NCBI GenBank assembly: GCA_013812805.1
Contig: JACCSV010000052.1
Span: 1 to 11,035 of the forward strand
Length of the DNA: 11,035 nucleotides
Direction: 5' to 3'
DNA from: Sphingomonas sp.
Lineage (GTDB): Bacteria > Pseudomonadota > Alphaproteobacteria > Sphingomonadales > Sphingomonadaceae
A program made the position numbers and the translations under genes. The notes under the pieces were generated by a model. The model did not search any database and was not told the origin of the DNA. It saw only the letters and a program-made list of their open reading frames with translations. Below are positions 1 through 5,784 of the stretch, piece after piece (the first letter of the stretch is position 1; the number at the start of each line of letters is the position of its first letter).

Positions 1-307
1 CGTCGAGATCGTCGCAGTCGCCGCCGCCGGCCGACCGCCCTGACGTGCCGGTTCCCTTGGTGTTGATCGCATGGTCGGCGCTCGAGCTTGCAGTGGAGCC
101 GGTGCGGGCGACGACGTTGGTTCGAAGGTCGTGGCTTACCGCTTTCGGTGCCCCCGCGCTTTTGGAATTCGCCGCGCTCGCAGCCTGATCGGTGCACTCG
201 GCGGAGGCGGTTTCCTGGGCTGCGGCTGGCGGCACGGCAAGGACCATGCCCGCTGCGATTGCGGCGGGCAGGGCCGATGCCATCGGACCTTTGACGAATT
301 GAGACAT
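1..307 (-). CDS. Exported protein of unknown function, N-terminal part (runs off the left edge)
   Basis: An open frame of 102 codons runs from an ATG at 305-307 to the left edge without a stop. The start is firm: a near-perfect Shine-Dalgarno, AAGGAGGT, lies 5 bases upstream on this strand. The first 32 or so residues look like a Sec signal peptide: a short polar start with Lys6, a hydrophobic stretch rich in Ala, Val and Leu, then PPAAAQ as a probable cleavage site. The visible mature part is low-complexity, rich in Ala, Ser and Thr, with Cys near residues 38 and 98 and a GGG stretch near the edge. I do not recognise a domain. An envelope or periplasmic location is inferred from the signal peptide alone. 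Confidence 0.75.
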   Translation of the reverse strand, partial: MSQFVKGPMASALPAAIAAGMVLAVPPAAAQETASAECTDQAASAANSKSAGAPKAVSHDLRTNVVARTGSTASSSADHAINTKGTGTSGRSAGGGDCDDLD

Positions 308-316
308 CGCGCACCT

Positions 317-330
317 CCTTTTGCAAAAGG
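317..330 (-). promoter_or_regulatory. Perfect 14-bp palindrome overlapping the ribosome binding site of the 1-307 gene
   Basis: CCTTTTGCAAAAGG is a perfect palindrome whose right half on the minus strand provides the first bases of the AAGGAGGT Shine-Dalgarno. In RNA it could form a 5-bp stem with a TGCA loop that partly hides the ribosome binding site, or it could be a protein operator on DNA. The symmetry is seen directly; a regulatory role is inferred. Confidence 0.35.
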
Positions 331-366
331 GGCCTGGCGTGGCGGATCAGTGCGGCGATGAAACTG

Positions 367-386
367 CCGATTGCCCCTCCAATCGG
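367..386. terminator. Hairpin downstream of the 432-1421 gene, possible terminator
   Basis: CCGATTG and CAATCGG form a perfect 7-bp stem with a 6-base loop, 46 bases past the stop of the minus-strand gene at 432. On the minus strand it is followed by CAGTTTCATC, which is not a real T-tract, so this is a weak terminator candidate. It also lies in the leader region of the 1-307 gene. Confidence 0.3.
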
Positions 387-431
387 TCGCCGTGACTGCT
401 GTCCGTTCGGGGAAAAGCTACGCCTGTTTCG

Positions 432-1421
432 TTATGTCGGCAAGCCGACGCTCGCGGCGCGCCAGACGGCGAGGTCTTCGCTCAGAAGCTCGAACCAGGA
501 GTCGCGGAGCGCTTCGTGCTCGGCGCGTTCGGCGGCGGCGGCGCGGGCCGTGTCGGCGTCGAGGATCGCGGTTTCCTGCGCGGTGCACTCGCGCTCGTAG
601 GGCTCGACGTCCTGGTCCTCGTCGTAAGGGCGGTTTTCGTAGCCGATGAATCCGGCGGGCGGCGGGAAGCTGGTCAGCCACAATTTGTCGGGGTGCGTCC
701 AGCAGCGGTCGGAAAGGTCGAGGCCCGCTTTTTTGTCTTCTTCGTCGTCTTCTGTTGGATTTTCGCCCTCGGGAAGTTGACCAAGTTGACCGTGCGGCGG
801 GTTTTCGAGGAGCGGGTTTTCGAGGAGCGGCGTTTCAAGGAGTGCTTGGGCGGCCTCGTCCTCGCCCTTGCCGACCAGCCGCAGCCAGTCGTCCCAGCGA
901 GCGACCAGCGCTAGGTGCCGGGCGCCCGCTTCGGCGGCGCGGTCGCAGCGCTTGTCGAGCCGATGGAGCACGGCGATCGACAGCCGGCTATCGTGGCGGT
1001 GCCGATCGACGACGACTTCGCCGCCCCGGGTGATGGTGTCGGTCACCCCCTCGACCGCGCGTTCGTACAGCGCATCGGCGAGCGGCGCCCGGGCGATTTC
1101 GCAAGCCGCGTCCCAGCCGGCGGCGAAGACGGGGTCGCGGGCGCGCAGGGCGTAGGCGGATTGCTTGCTCAGCTGCGCATATTCGCAAGCTCGGGAGACG
1201 CGGCCGGTTTCGCCCAGCACCTGCAGGAAGAGGCGGCGCGCGAACGGCGTCCAGCCATCGCGGCGGACATCGTCCGGGCACATCTGGCTGACGACCTGGG
1301 CGAGCGCCTGCGGGTCGGTGCGGAGGAGGTGGATGACGTCCGCGAGTTGCTCTTCGTCGGATGCGGGGAGGGCGAGGTCTCCGGCGTCATCCGGTTCTGG
1401 TGAGTTCGATTCGTGTTTCAT
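432..1421 (-). CDS. Conserved sphingomonad protein of unknown function with terminase-small-subunit-like HTH core
   Basis: A 329-residue soluble protein. Residues 57-125 (GWTPFARRLF, then a helical segment with SKQSAYALRARDPVF) resemble the helix-turn-helix of phage terminase small subunits, where an SxxxxYxLRxRDPxFxxxW pattern is common. Residues 130-160 contain a basic segment, VDRHRHDSRLSIAVLHRLDKR, that I associate with sphingomonad and erythrobacterial hypothetical proteins. The centre (193-209) has a short repeat of LLENP, and 217-235 is very acidic. The C-terminal third is rich in Trp, Pro and Glu. No terminase large subunit or other phage gene is visible nearby, so a phage packaging role is not supported; DNA binding is inferred. 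The ATG at 1419-1421 has no strong Shine-Dalgarno, so the start may be further in. Downstream lies the exported protein on the same strand, 124 bases away. Confidence 0.75.
   Translation of the reverse strand: MKHESNSPEPDDAGDLALPASDEEQLADVIHLLRTDPQALAQVVSQMCPDDVRRDGWTPFARRLFLQVLGETGRVSRACEYAQLSKQSAYALRARDPVFAAGWDAACEIARAPLADALYERAVEGVTDTITRGGEVVVDRHRHDSRLSIAVLHRLDKRCDRAAEAGARHLALVARWDDWLRLVGKGEDEAAQALLETPLLENPLLENPPHGQLGQLPEGENPTEDDEEDKKAGLDLSDRCWTHPDKLWLTSFPPPAGFIGYENRPYDEDQDVEPYERECTAQETAILDADTARAAAAERAEHEALRDSWFELLSEDLAVWRAASVGLPT
797..841. repeat. 15-bp tandem repeat, three copies, inside the 432-1421 gene
   Basis: The unit GCGGGTTTTCGAGGA occurs at 797-811 and, identically, at 812-826; a third, diverged copy (three mismatches) is at 827-841. 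On the minus strand it encodes successive LLENP-type pentapeptides. As 15 is a multiple of three, copy-number change would keep the reading frame. Confidence 0.85.
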
Positions 1422-1476
1422 GAACCATATTGGAACATAGAATGGGGGCTGTAGGAAAGAGAAATCGAAGTGACGA

Positions 1477-1510
1477 GCTAATGTCCGCTTTTCGGCCCGT
1501 TGCGCACAGT
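1477..1510 (+). repeat. Dispersed palindrome, copy 1 (diverged right arm)
   Basis: The left arm is the full GCTAATGTCCGC. The centre TTTTCGGCCCGTT and right arm GCGCACAGT have drifted. It lies between the 432-1421 gene and the 1534-2175 gene. Confidence 0.7.
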
Positions 1511-1533
1511 ACGATTGCGATTAACGTGGAACG

Positions 1534-2175
1534 ATGACCGTCTCGCCCCTACGCCGAGCAGAAGCACGTGCTCATCAAGCCATCGAGGTAGTATACCAAG
1601 CGTTTGTCGGGCCGGTTCCGGCGAGCATCGAAGGGTGTCCGTGCTGCATTGATACACGCGGAGTCGACGTTCTTATTTCAACCCCGCTGCGCCAGATTTC
1701 CGGGGATGCGCTGTGGCAATACGTGTCAGGTGTATTCTACACTGTCGGCAGCGGCTGCGATTTTCGCTACCTGCTGCCTCGCATTCTCGAGGTCGATATT
1801 CACGAACCGGGGAACTCAAACGATCCGGAAATCGTGCTGACCAAGTTAGGTCTCGCCAACTGGCTCTCGTGGACCGAATGCGAAAGCCGCGCCATCGAGG
1901 GAGTCGTGGACGCGTGGTTCGAACTGGCTCTCGCTCGCGACGTGGCGGAGGCTGACGGCGACTGGATCGGGCACGAGGCTGAAAGCGTGCTCTGTGGTGC
2001 ATCTCGGGCTGGCTTCTCGCTACAGCGTTGGTTGATCCGTCTTCACCAGCCCGACGCCGCGCCAGTTCTGACGGACTTGAAAGAGCGCTACCCAGATGAG
2101 CTGTCTGCGTTTTGGGAGGAGGTGCCTGAGGGTTTCAAGGAGTTTGCTACGATCCTCTCGCAAGGCCAGTCTTAG
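1534..2175 (+). CDS. Hypothetical protein with CPCC motif
   Basis: A 213-residue soluble protein without signal peptide or membrane segment. A CPCC motif sits at residues 35-38 (EGCPCCID), followed by STPLRQISGDALWQYVSGVF and, at 76-87, FRYLLPRILEV. From memory this order (Cys pair, LL-STPLR, then FRxxLPRILE) marks a widespread family of uncharacterised bacterial proteins; I know no established function. The Cys cluster could bind metal or be redox active, but other Cys (75, 116, 154) are scattered. The ATG at 1534 has only a weak GGA upstream (1528-1530). The gene is bracketed by two copies of the dispersed palindrome, at 1477-1510 and 2175-2206, the second beginning on the last base of the stop codon. 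Codon use looks less GC-biased than in parE, which suggests accessory origin. Confidence 0.75.
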   Translation: MTVSPLRRAEARAHQAIEVVYQAFVGPVPASIEGCPCCIDTRGVDVLISTPLRQISGDALWQYVSGVFYTVGSGCDFRYLLPRILEVDIHEPGNSNDPEIVLTKLGLANWLSWTECESRAIEGVVDAWFELALARDVAEADGDWIGHEAESVLCGASRAGFSLQRWLIRLHQPDAAPVLTDLKERYPDELSAFWEEVPEGFKEFATILSQGQS

Positions 2176-2206
2176 CGTCCGATTTCGACCCGTTGCAGAC
2201 ATTAGC
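2175..2206 (+). repeat. Dispersed palindrome, copy 2
   Basis: GCGTCCGATTTCGACCC followed by GTTGCAGACATTAGC. The right arm keeps the outer ATTAGC; the left arm is diverged. It starts on the final base of the stop codon of the CPCC-motif gene. Confidence 0.8.
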
Positions 2207-2248
2207 CCGCGAGCGCATTGAATCCCCGATGAGAGAGCGAAACGTCTC

Positions 2249-2623
2249 TTGCTGGGAAGATCGGTGCGGAAGGCGCCGAAGAAGAATAGTCGACAAGCCG
2301 GAGTGAAAGCTGGCGAGCCCTTGAGCACCCCCTTCAAGGTCGCATCGATTGCGGTTGCGCTTTGCAGCCTCCTGTTCCTCCCATTCACAGTGCTGTTGGT
2401 CGGTGCTGCGATAATGCCGTTTTCGGTTTTGAGGACATCACACGCAGTGCTGCTGCTCGCCTGCGCCATCGCCGTGCCAACCCTGAGCGCAAATTGTTCC
2501 TTGCGGGGCCATGAGGCGTATCGTCGCGGCATGACGACCCGTGGCTGGGCCTGGGTGTTGATCCCACTAGTGCCTCTGATGCTGATCGTCGGGATCACCG
2601 TCTACTATAAATCAGGCTACTAG
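2249..2623 (+). CDS. Small integral membrane protein of unknown function
   Basis: The open frame encodes up to 124 residues with three hydrophobic segments, roughly residues 29-58, 63-80 and 99-118, and a short basic loop (RGHEAYRRG) between the last two. Small sphingomonad membrane proteins with LPFTVLLVGAAIMPFSVLR-like segments are familiar to me, but none has a known function. The start is uncertain: the frame opens with TTG at 2249, with in-frame GTG codons at 2264 and 2303; GGGAAGA at 2254-2260 is too close to the GTG at 2264. Starting at 2303 keeps all three membrane segments. The gene lies between palindrome copies 2 and 3. A longer open frame on the opposite strand has no comparable protein-like character. 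Confidence 0.6.
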   Translation: MLGRSVRKAPKKNSRQAGVKAGEPLSTPFKVASIAVALCSLLFLPFTVLLVGAAIMPFSVLRTSHAVLLLACAIAVPTLSANCSLRGHEAYRRGMTTRGWAWVLIPLVPLMLIVGITVYYKSGY

Positions 2624-2645
2624 CTGTCGGGTTTGCAAGGAGTAG

Positions 2646-2673
2646 AATCTCCGCTTTCCACCGATTGCGGACG
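2646..2673 (+). repeat. Dispersed palindrome, copy 3
   Basis: AATCTCCGC, TTTCCACCGATT and GCGGACG match the family with a few substitutions. It lies 22 bases after the stop of the small membrane protein gene. Confidence 0.75.
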
Positions 2674-2710
2674 CGGCGCCTTGAGCGGATTTTGGCCATT
2701 CCGAAGAGGG

Positions 2711-2740
2711 CTGGATCCCCGATCGCGTCGGGGATGACGA
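2711..2740. repeat. Second repeat family, unit R1
   Basis: A 30-bp element starting CTGGATCCCCGAT and ending GTCGGGGATGACGA, with internal dyad symmetry (ATCCCCGA and TCGGGGAT). It differs from the copy at 2809-2838 by a single base (G against A at its 15th position). Confidence 0.85.
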
Positions 2741-2766
2741 AAGAGGGTGGGGACGTTTCAAAGCTT

Positions 2767-2794
2767 CGTCATTCCCGCGAAAGCGGGAACCCAG
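2767..2794. repeat. Second repeat family, left half of a perfect 28-bp inverted pair
   Basis: Begins CGTCATTCCCGCGAA and ends GCGGGAACCCAG, with an internal TTCCCGC/GCGGGAA hairpin. Its exact reverse complement, 28 of 28 bases, is at 3158-3185 on the far side of the GIY-YIG gene. CGTCATTCCCGCGAAAGCGGG-type elements are common intergenic repeats in alphaproteobacteria. Confidence 0.9.
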
Positions 2795-2808
2795 TTTTTG
2801 CTTCTTGG

Positions 2809-2838
2809 CTGGATCCCCGATCACGTCGGGGATGACGA
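2809..2838. repeat. Second repeat family, unit R2 (overlaps the 3' end of the GIY-YIG gene)
   Basis: Direct repeat of 2711-2740 with one mismatch, in the opposite orientation to the neighbouring unit at 2767-2794. The stop codon and last codons of the GIY-YIG gene lie inside it, so the protein's SSSPT tail is repeat-encoded. Confidence 0.85.
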
Positions 2839-3144
2839 TAATGGAGGGAAGCCGAAATCTTCCGCGAGGTCGCGCCAGTCGGGATTGCTGGCTTCGATCA
2901 GTTCGAGCTTCCACGCGCGGTTCCATTTCTTGATCCGCTTTTCCCGCGTGATCGCAGATTCCATGTTCGGGTGCTGCTCTAACCAGACAAGCAGCTTGAC
3001 GCCGTATTCGCGGGTGAAGCCGGGAACGAGGGCTTGGCGGTGCTGGTGGATGCGGGGGAGGAGGTTGGAAGTCACGCCGACGTAGAGGGTGCCGTTGCGC
3101 TTCGAGGCGAGCAGGTAGACGGTGGGCGAGAAGTCGGCGTGCAT
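2821..3144 (-). CDS. Small GIY-YIG nuclease-fold protein (YhbQ/UPF0213-like)
   Basis: A 107-residue protein that is essentially a single GIY-YIG domain. The first motif is degenerate, VYLLA at residues 9-13, followed by TLYVGVT at 19-25 (the YIG element). Arg31 and His35 fit the conserved R-x3-H of the family, and Glu68 in AITREKRIKKW is the expected metal-binding glutamate. All expected catalytic positions (Tyr10, Tyr21, Arg31, Glu68) are present, so nuclease activity is plausible but not shown. Single-domain proteins of this kind are of uncertain biological role. There is no clear Shine-Dalgarno before the ATG at 3142-3144. The gene lies between the two halves of a perfect 28-bp inverted repeat (2767-2794 and 3158-3185), and its last codons read into unit R2, giving the C-terminus PPLSSSPT. 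Confidence 0.85.
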   Translation of the reverse strand: MHADFSPTVYLLASKRNGTLYVGVTSNLLPRIHQHRQALVPGFTREYGVKLLVWLEQHPNMESAITREKRIKKWNRAWKLELIEASNPDWRDLAEDFGFPPLSSSPT

Positions 3145-3153
3145 TTTGTTTGT

Positions 3154-3399
3154 TTAGCTGGGTTCCCGCTTTCGCGGGAATGACGACTGGGGTTGCACGT
3201 CGAGCCCAACCGGGCTCCGCCTAGGTTCGGCACAGTGCGACCCGCGCGTCCACGGTGCGACGACAATGCCGCCTCTATCGTGGCATCTCTCCACGTCGAT
3301 GATGGCGACGACGATGCCGACGACGACGGCAATTGTCAGCAGGGGCACCAAGATGACGAAGGCCAAGGACTTCAGCCGGCTGCGCCAGGGCCGCACCAT
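3154..3399 (-). CDS. Small single-pass membrane protein, tail encoded by repeat
   Basis: The 81-residue reading starts at the ATG 3397-3399; an in-frame ATG at 3463-3465 would add 22 basic residues that overlap a hairpin region, so I prefer the inner start, although neither has a good Shine-Dalgarno. A strong hydrophobic helix spans about residues 12-34 (LAFVILVPLLTIAVVVGIVV). It is followed by ERCHDRGG and, 10 residues later, HC. The C-x3-GG-spacer-C arrangement recalls small sphingomonad membrane proteins ending in CLDRGG-W-C; function unknown. After the second Cys the frame has no further stop until it passes through the 28-bp repeat at 3158-3185, giving a C-terminal SSFPRKREPS. That tail is probably acquired. 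It lies downstream of parE on the same strand. Confidence 0.5.
   Translation of the reverse strand: MVRPWRSRLKSLAFVILVPLLTIAVVVGIVVAIIDVERCHDRGGIVVAPWTRGSHCAEPRRSPVGLDVQPQSSFPRKREPS
3158..3185. repeat. Second repeat family, right half of a perfect 28-bp inverted pair
   Basis: Begins CTGGGTTCCCGC and ends CGCGGGAATGACG; the exact reverse complement of 2767-2794. It lies 13 bases upstream of the GIY-YIG start codon and covers the 3' end of the small membrane ORF. Confidence 0.9.
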
Positions 3400-3428
3400 C
3401 AGGCGGGCTCGGGGGCGGGGCCCCCTCC

Positions 3429-3475
3429 ACCATTCACTCTTTCGGTGAATGGTCCCCCTCCCCATCCTGGGGAGG
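3429..3475. terminator. Two adjacent hairpins just downstream of parE
   Basis: ACCATTCAC (3429-3437) and GTGAATGGT (3445-3453) form a perfect 9-bp stem with a 7-base loop. CCTCCCC (3457-3463) and GGGGAGG (3469-3475) form a 7-bp stem with a 5-base loop, ending 6 bases from the parE stop codon. Neither has a T-tract on either strand. Transcript-end protection or attenuation is a plausible reading; a standard intrinsic terminator is not clearly shown. Confidence 0.4.
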
Positions 3476-3480
3476 AGCGT

Positions 3481-5460
3481 TCAGGCGTCAATTGCATCTT
3501 CATCCACCGCCGCCGCGCTATTCTGGATAAACGCAAACCGCTGCGCCGGGTCCCTCCCCATCAGCCGCTCGACCAGATCCTTGACCGGCTGCCGATCCTC
3601 ATACGCCGCCGGAAGCGTGATCTTGAGCAGCGAGCGGCTGGCCGGGCTCATCGTCGTGTCCTTGAGCTGGTTGGGGTTCATTTCGCCCAGGCCCTTGAAG
3701 CGGCTGACGTCGACCTTCTTGCCCTTGAACTCGGCCGCCTCGAGCTCGGCGCGGTGGGCGTCGTCGCGGGCGTAGAGGGTCTTGGCGCCGGCGCTTAAGC
3801 GATAGAGCGGGGGCTGGGCGAGGAACAAATGGCCGCGGCGGACCAGCTCGGGCATTTCCTGGAAGAAGAAGGTCATCAGCAAAGTCGCGATGTGGGCACC
3901 GTCGACGTCGGCGTCGGTCATGATGATGATCCGCTCGTAGCGCAGGCTCGCCTCGTCGAAGCGGTCGCGGATGCCGCAGCCGAGCGCCAGCTGCAGGTCG
4001 GCGATCTCGCTGTTGGCACGGATCTTCTCCTGCGTGGCGCTGGCGACGTTGAGGATCTTGCCGCGGATCGGGAGGATCGCCTGGGTCTTGCGGTCGCGCG
4101 CCTGCTTGGCCGAGCCGCCGGCGCTGTCGCCCTCGACGATGAACAGCTCGGTGCCTGTCGCATCGTCGTTGGCGCAGTCGGTGAGCTTGCCGGGGAGGCG
4201 CAGCTTGCGCGCCGAAGTCGCTGTCTTGCGTTTGACCTCGCGCTCGGCGCGGCGTTTCAGGCGCTCTTCCATCCGCTCGACGATGGCGCCGAGGAGGGCT
4301 CGGCCGCGGTCCATGTTGTCGGCGAGGAAATGGTCGAAATGGTCGCGCACCGCGGCTTCGACGAAGCGCGCCGCTTCGAGGGAGGTGAGGCGGTCCTTGG
4401 TCTGGCTCTGGAAGTGCGGATTGCGGATGAAGACGCTGAGCATCAGCTCGACGCCGTCGAACGCGTCGTCGGCGCTGATGTCCTTGGCGCGCTTGTTGCC
4501 GACCAGCTCGCCGAACGCGCGGATGCCCTTGGTAAGCGCGGCGCGAAGGCCGGCTTCGTGGGTGCCGCCGTCCGGGGTGGGGATGGTGTTGCAGTAATAG
4601 CTTTCGGAGCCGTCGGAATAGAGCGGCCAGGCGACGGCCCACTCGGCTGAGCCCTGAGCGTTCGGGAAATCCTGGCGACCGGTGAACGGCTGGTTGGTGA
4701 CGGTGGCGCGCTCGCCGAGCTGATCGGCGAGGTGGTCGGCGAGACCGCCGGGGAACTGGAACACGGCGTGTTCGGGGACTTCGCCAGTGGCGAGCGCGGG
4801 GTCGCAGCGCCAGCGGATTTCGACGCCGGCGAACAGGTACGCCTTGGAGCGGGCAAGCTGGAGCAGGCGGGCGGGGTCGAAGGCGGCGTCGGCGCCGAAG
4901 ATTTCCGCGTCGGGGACGAAGGTGAGGGTGGTGCCGCGGCGGTTGGGGGCGGCGCCGATTTCCTGCAGCTTGGAGGTCGGGAGCCCCTTGGCGAAGCTCT
5001 GGCGGTAGAGCTTGCGGTCGCGGGCGACCTCGACGGTGGTCTTGCTCGATAGAGCGTTGACGACGCTGACCCCGACGCCGTGGAGGCCGCCGGAAGTCGA
5101 ATAGGCCTTGCCTTCGAACTTCCCGCCCGAGTGGAGCGTGGTCATGATCACTTCCAGCGCCGACTGCTTGGGATATTTGGGGTGCGGGTCGACGGGGATG
5201 CCGCGGCCATTGTCGCTGACGGTGAGCTTGTTGCCGCGCTCCAGGGTGACCTCGATGCGGCTGGCGTGGCCGGCGACCGCTTCGTCCATCGAATTGTCGA
5301 TGACTTCGGCGGCGAGGTGGTGGAGCGCGCGGGCATCGGTGCCGCCGATGTACATGCCGGGGCGGCGGCGCACCGGCTCCAGCCCCTCGAGTACCTCGAT
5401 CGACGAGGCATCGTAATTCGAGGGGTCGGGCGCTGCGGGGGAAGAGAAGAGGTCGGACAT
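3481..5460 (-). CDS. parE: DNA topoisomerase IV subunit B (ParE)
   Basis: ParE supplies the ATPase and TOPRIM parts of topoisomerase IV, which with ParC decatenates daughter chromosomes. The GHKL ATPase comes first: EVIDNSMDEA at 52-61, DNGRGIP at 83-89, the GGLHGVGVSVVNALS lid at 124-138, and the transducer QTK at 353-355. The TOPRIM domain has EGDSAGG at 443-449 and DADVDGA at 516-522, supplying the metal-binding Glu443, Asp516 and Asp518. FKGLGEMNP at 588-596 is the type II topoisomerase C-terminal signature. At 659 residues it has the length of alphaproteobacterial ParE and lacks the insert that makes GyrB about 800, so GyrB is unlikely. The protein looks intact. ParC is not in the window. 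The start ATG at 5458-5460 has little Shine-Dalgarno and a very short predicted leader (see the promoter entry). Confidence 0.96.
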   Translation of the reverse strand: MSDLFSSPAAPDPSNYDASSIEVLEGLEPVRRRPGMYIGGTDARALHHLAAEVIDNSMDEAVAGHASRIEVTLERGNKLTVSDNGRGIPVDPHPKYPKQSALEVIMTTLHSGGKFEGKAYSTSGGLHGVGVSVVNALSSKTTVEVARDRKLYRQSFAKGLPTSKLQEIGAAPNRRGTTLTFVPDAEIFGADAAFDPARLLQLARSKAYLFAGVEIRWRCDPALATGEVPEHAVFQFPGGLADHLADQLGERATVTNQPFTGRQDFPNAQGSAEWAVAWPLYSDGSESYYCNTIPTPDGGTHEAGLRAALTKGIRAFGELVGNKRAKDISADDAFDGVELMLSVFIRNPHFQSQTKDRLTSLEAARFVEAAVRDHFDHFLADNMDRGRALLGAIVERMEERLKRRAEREVKRKTATSARKLRLPGKLTDCANDDATGTELFIVEGDSAGGSAKQARDRKTQAILPIRGKILNVASATQEKIRANSEIADLQLALGCGIRDRFDEASLRYERIIIMTDADVDGAHIATLLMTFFFQEMPELVRRGHLFLAQPPLYRLSAGAKTLYARDDAHRAELEAAEFKGKKVDVSRFKGLGEMNPNQLKDTTMSPASRSLLKITLPAAYEDRQPVKDLVERLMGRDPAQRFAFIQNSAAAVDEDAIDA

Positions 5461-5469
5461 CTCGTCAAG

Positions 5470-5498
5470 CTATAGGGCGCGGATTCGAGCCGTGCCAA
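5470..5498 (-). promoter_or_regulatory. Predicted parE promoter with a GAnTC site in the spacer
   Basis: On the minus strand TTGGCA (5498-5493) and CTATAG (5475-5470) are separated by 17 bases, a reasonable sigma-70 pair. Transcription would start a few bases before the ATG at 5460, giving an almost leaderless message, consistent with the poor Shine-Dalgarno. GATTC at 5482-5486, a CcrM methylation site, lies in the spacer, the layout expected of GcrA-responsive promoters. The motif matches are seen; activity and GcrA control are inferred. Confidence 0.45.
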
Positions 5499-5528
5499 GG
5501 GAGCGGCGACCCATTGTCCACAGGTCTT

Positions 5529-5543
5529 GGAATCATCGATTCC
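5529..5543. promoter_or_regulatory. Inverted repeat carrying two GAnTC sites
   Basis: GGAATC and GATTCC are separated by ATC, giving a 6-bp inverted repeat that holds GAATC (5530-5534) and GATTC (5538-5542). With the site at 5482-5486 this makes three CcrM-type sites within 61 bases upstream of parE. It could be an operator for a dimeric protein or a methylation-sensitive site. Confidence 0.4.
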
Positions 5544-5587
5544 GTTTCCAAAATTTTCGTCGCCGGGCGCCCGATTGGCTCGGTGAC

Positions 5588-5641
5588 GGGGTGTCTGCCC
5601 CATGCGGGCCGCGCTACGCCAGTCGCTCAACTTTGGAGGAC
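5588..5641 (+). promoter_or_regulatory. ROSE-like RNA thermometer in front of the hsp20 remnant
   Basis: GTCGCTC (5622-5628) pairs with GAGGAC (5636-5641) over six base pairs with one extruded G, closing a 7-base loop and burying the Shine-Dalgarno GGAGGA (5635-5640). The U-C-G-C-U core opposite AGGA is exactly the UYGCU signature of ROSE thermometers, which control small heat-shock protein genes in alphaproteobacteria. An upstream hairpin, GGGG (5588-5591) with CCCC (5598-5601), would match the several-hairpin layout of ROSE leaders. The pairing is seen directly; thermosensing is inferred from the family and from the hsp20-like codons that follow. Confidence 0.6.
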
Positions 5642-5691
5642 ATGACCATGCGCAGTGCTTTTGACTTTGCGCCGTTTCTTGGCCGAACCGG

Positions 5692-5722
5692 ATGTCCGCT
5701 TTCGACCCATTCGGGCATCAGC
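5692..5722 (+). repeat. Dispersed palindrome, copy 4 (right arm diverged)
   Basis: ATGTCCGC, TTTCGACCCATT and a diverged right arm, CGGGCATCAGC. It lies directly after the surviving hsp20-like codons. Confidence 0.8.
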
Positions 5723-5754
5723 GAGCGTCAATGCCATCAGCATTCGCAAAGGTT

Positions 5755-5784
5755 GCTACCCGGGACGCCGTGGCACAGGGTAGC
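5755..5784 (+). promoter_or_regulatory. Hairpin in the leader region of the histidine kinase gene
   Basis: GCTACCC (5755-5761) and GGGTAGC (5778-5784) form a perfect 7-bp stem with a 16-base loop, ending 26 bases before the start codon and short of its Shine-Dalgarno. Terminator of the remnant transcript, leader structure or operator are all possible; no T-tract follows. Confidence 0.25.

Noticed and set aside
2020..2598. 192-codon minus-strand frame opposite the CPCC and small membrane genes
   Set aside because: It overlaps two better genes, has no domain character and crosses palindrome copy 2.
3829..4650. 273-codon plus-strand frame within parE
   Set aside because: It is a shadow of the GC-rich parE coding strand with low-complexity Ala/Val/Gly/Asp content.
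5514..5522. TTGTCCACA, one mismatch from the DnaA box TTATCCACA
   Set aside because: It is a single site without neighbouring boxes or an AT-rich unwinding region, so it gives no support for an origin; chance is enough.
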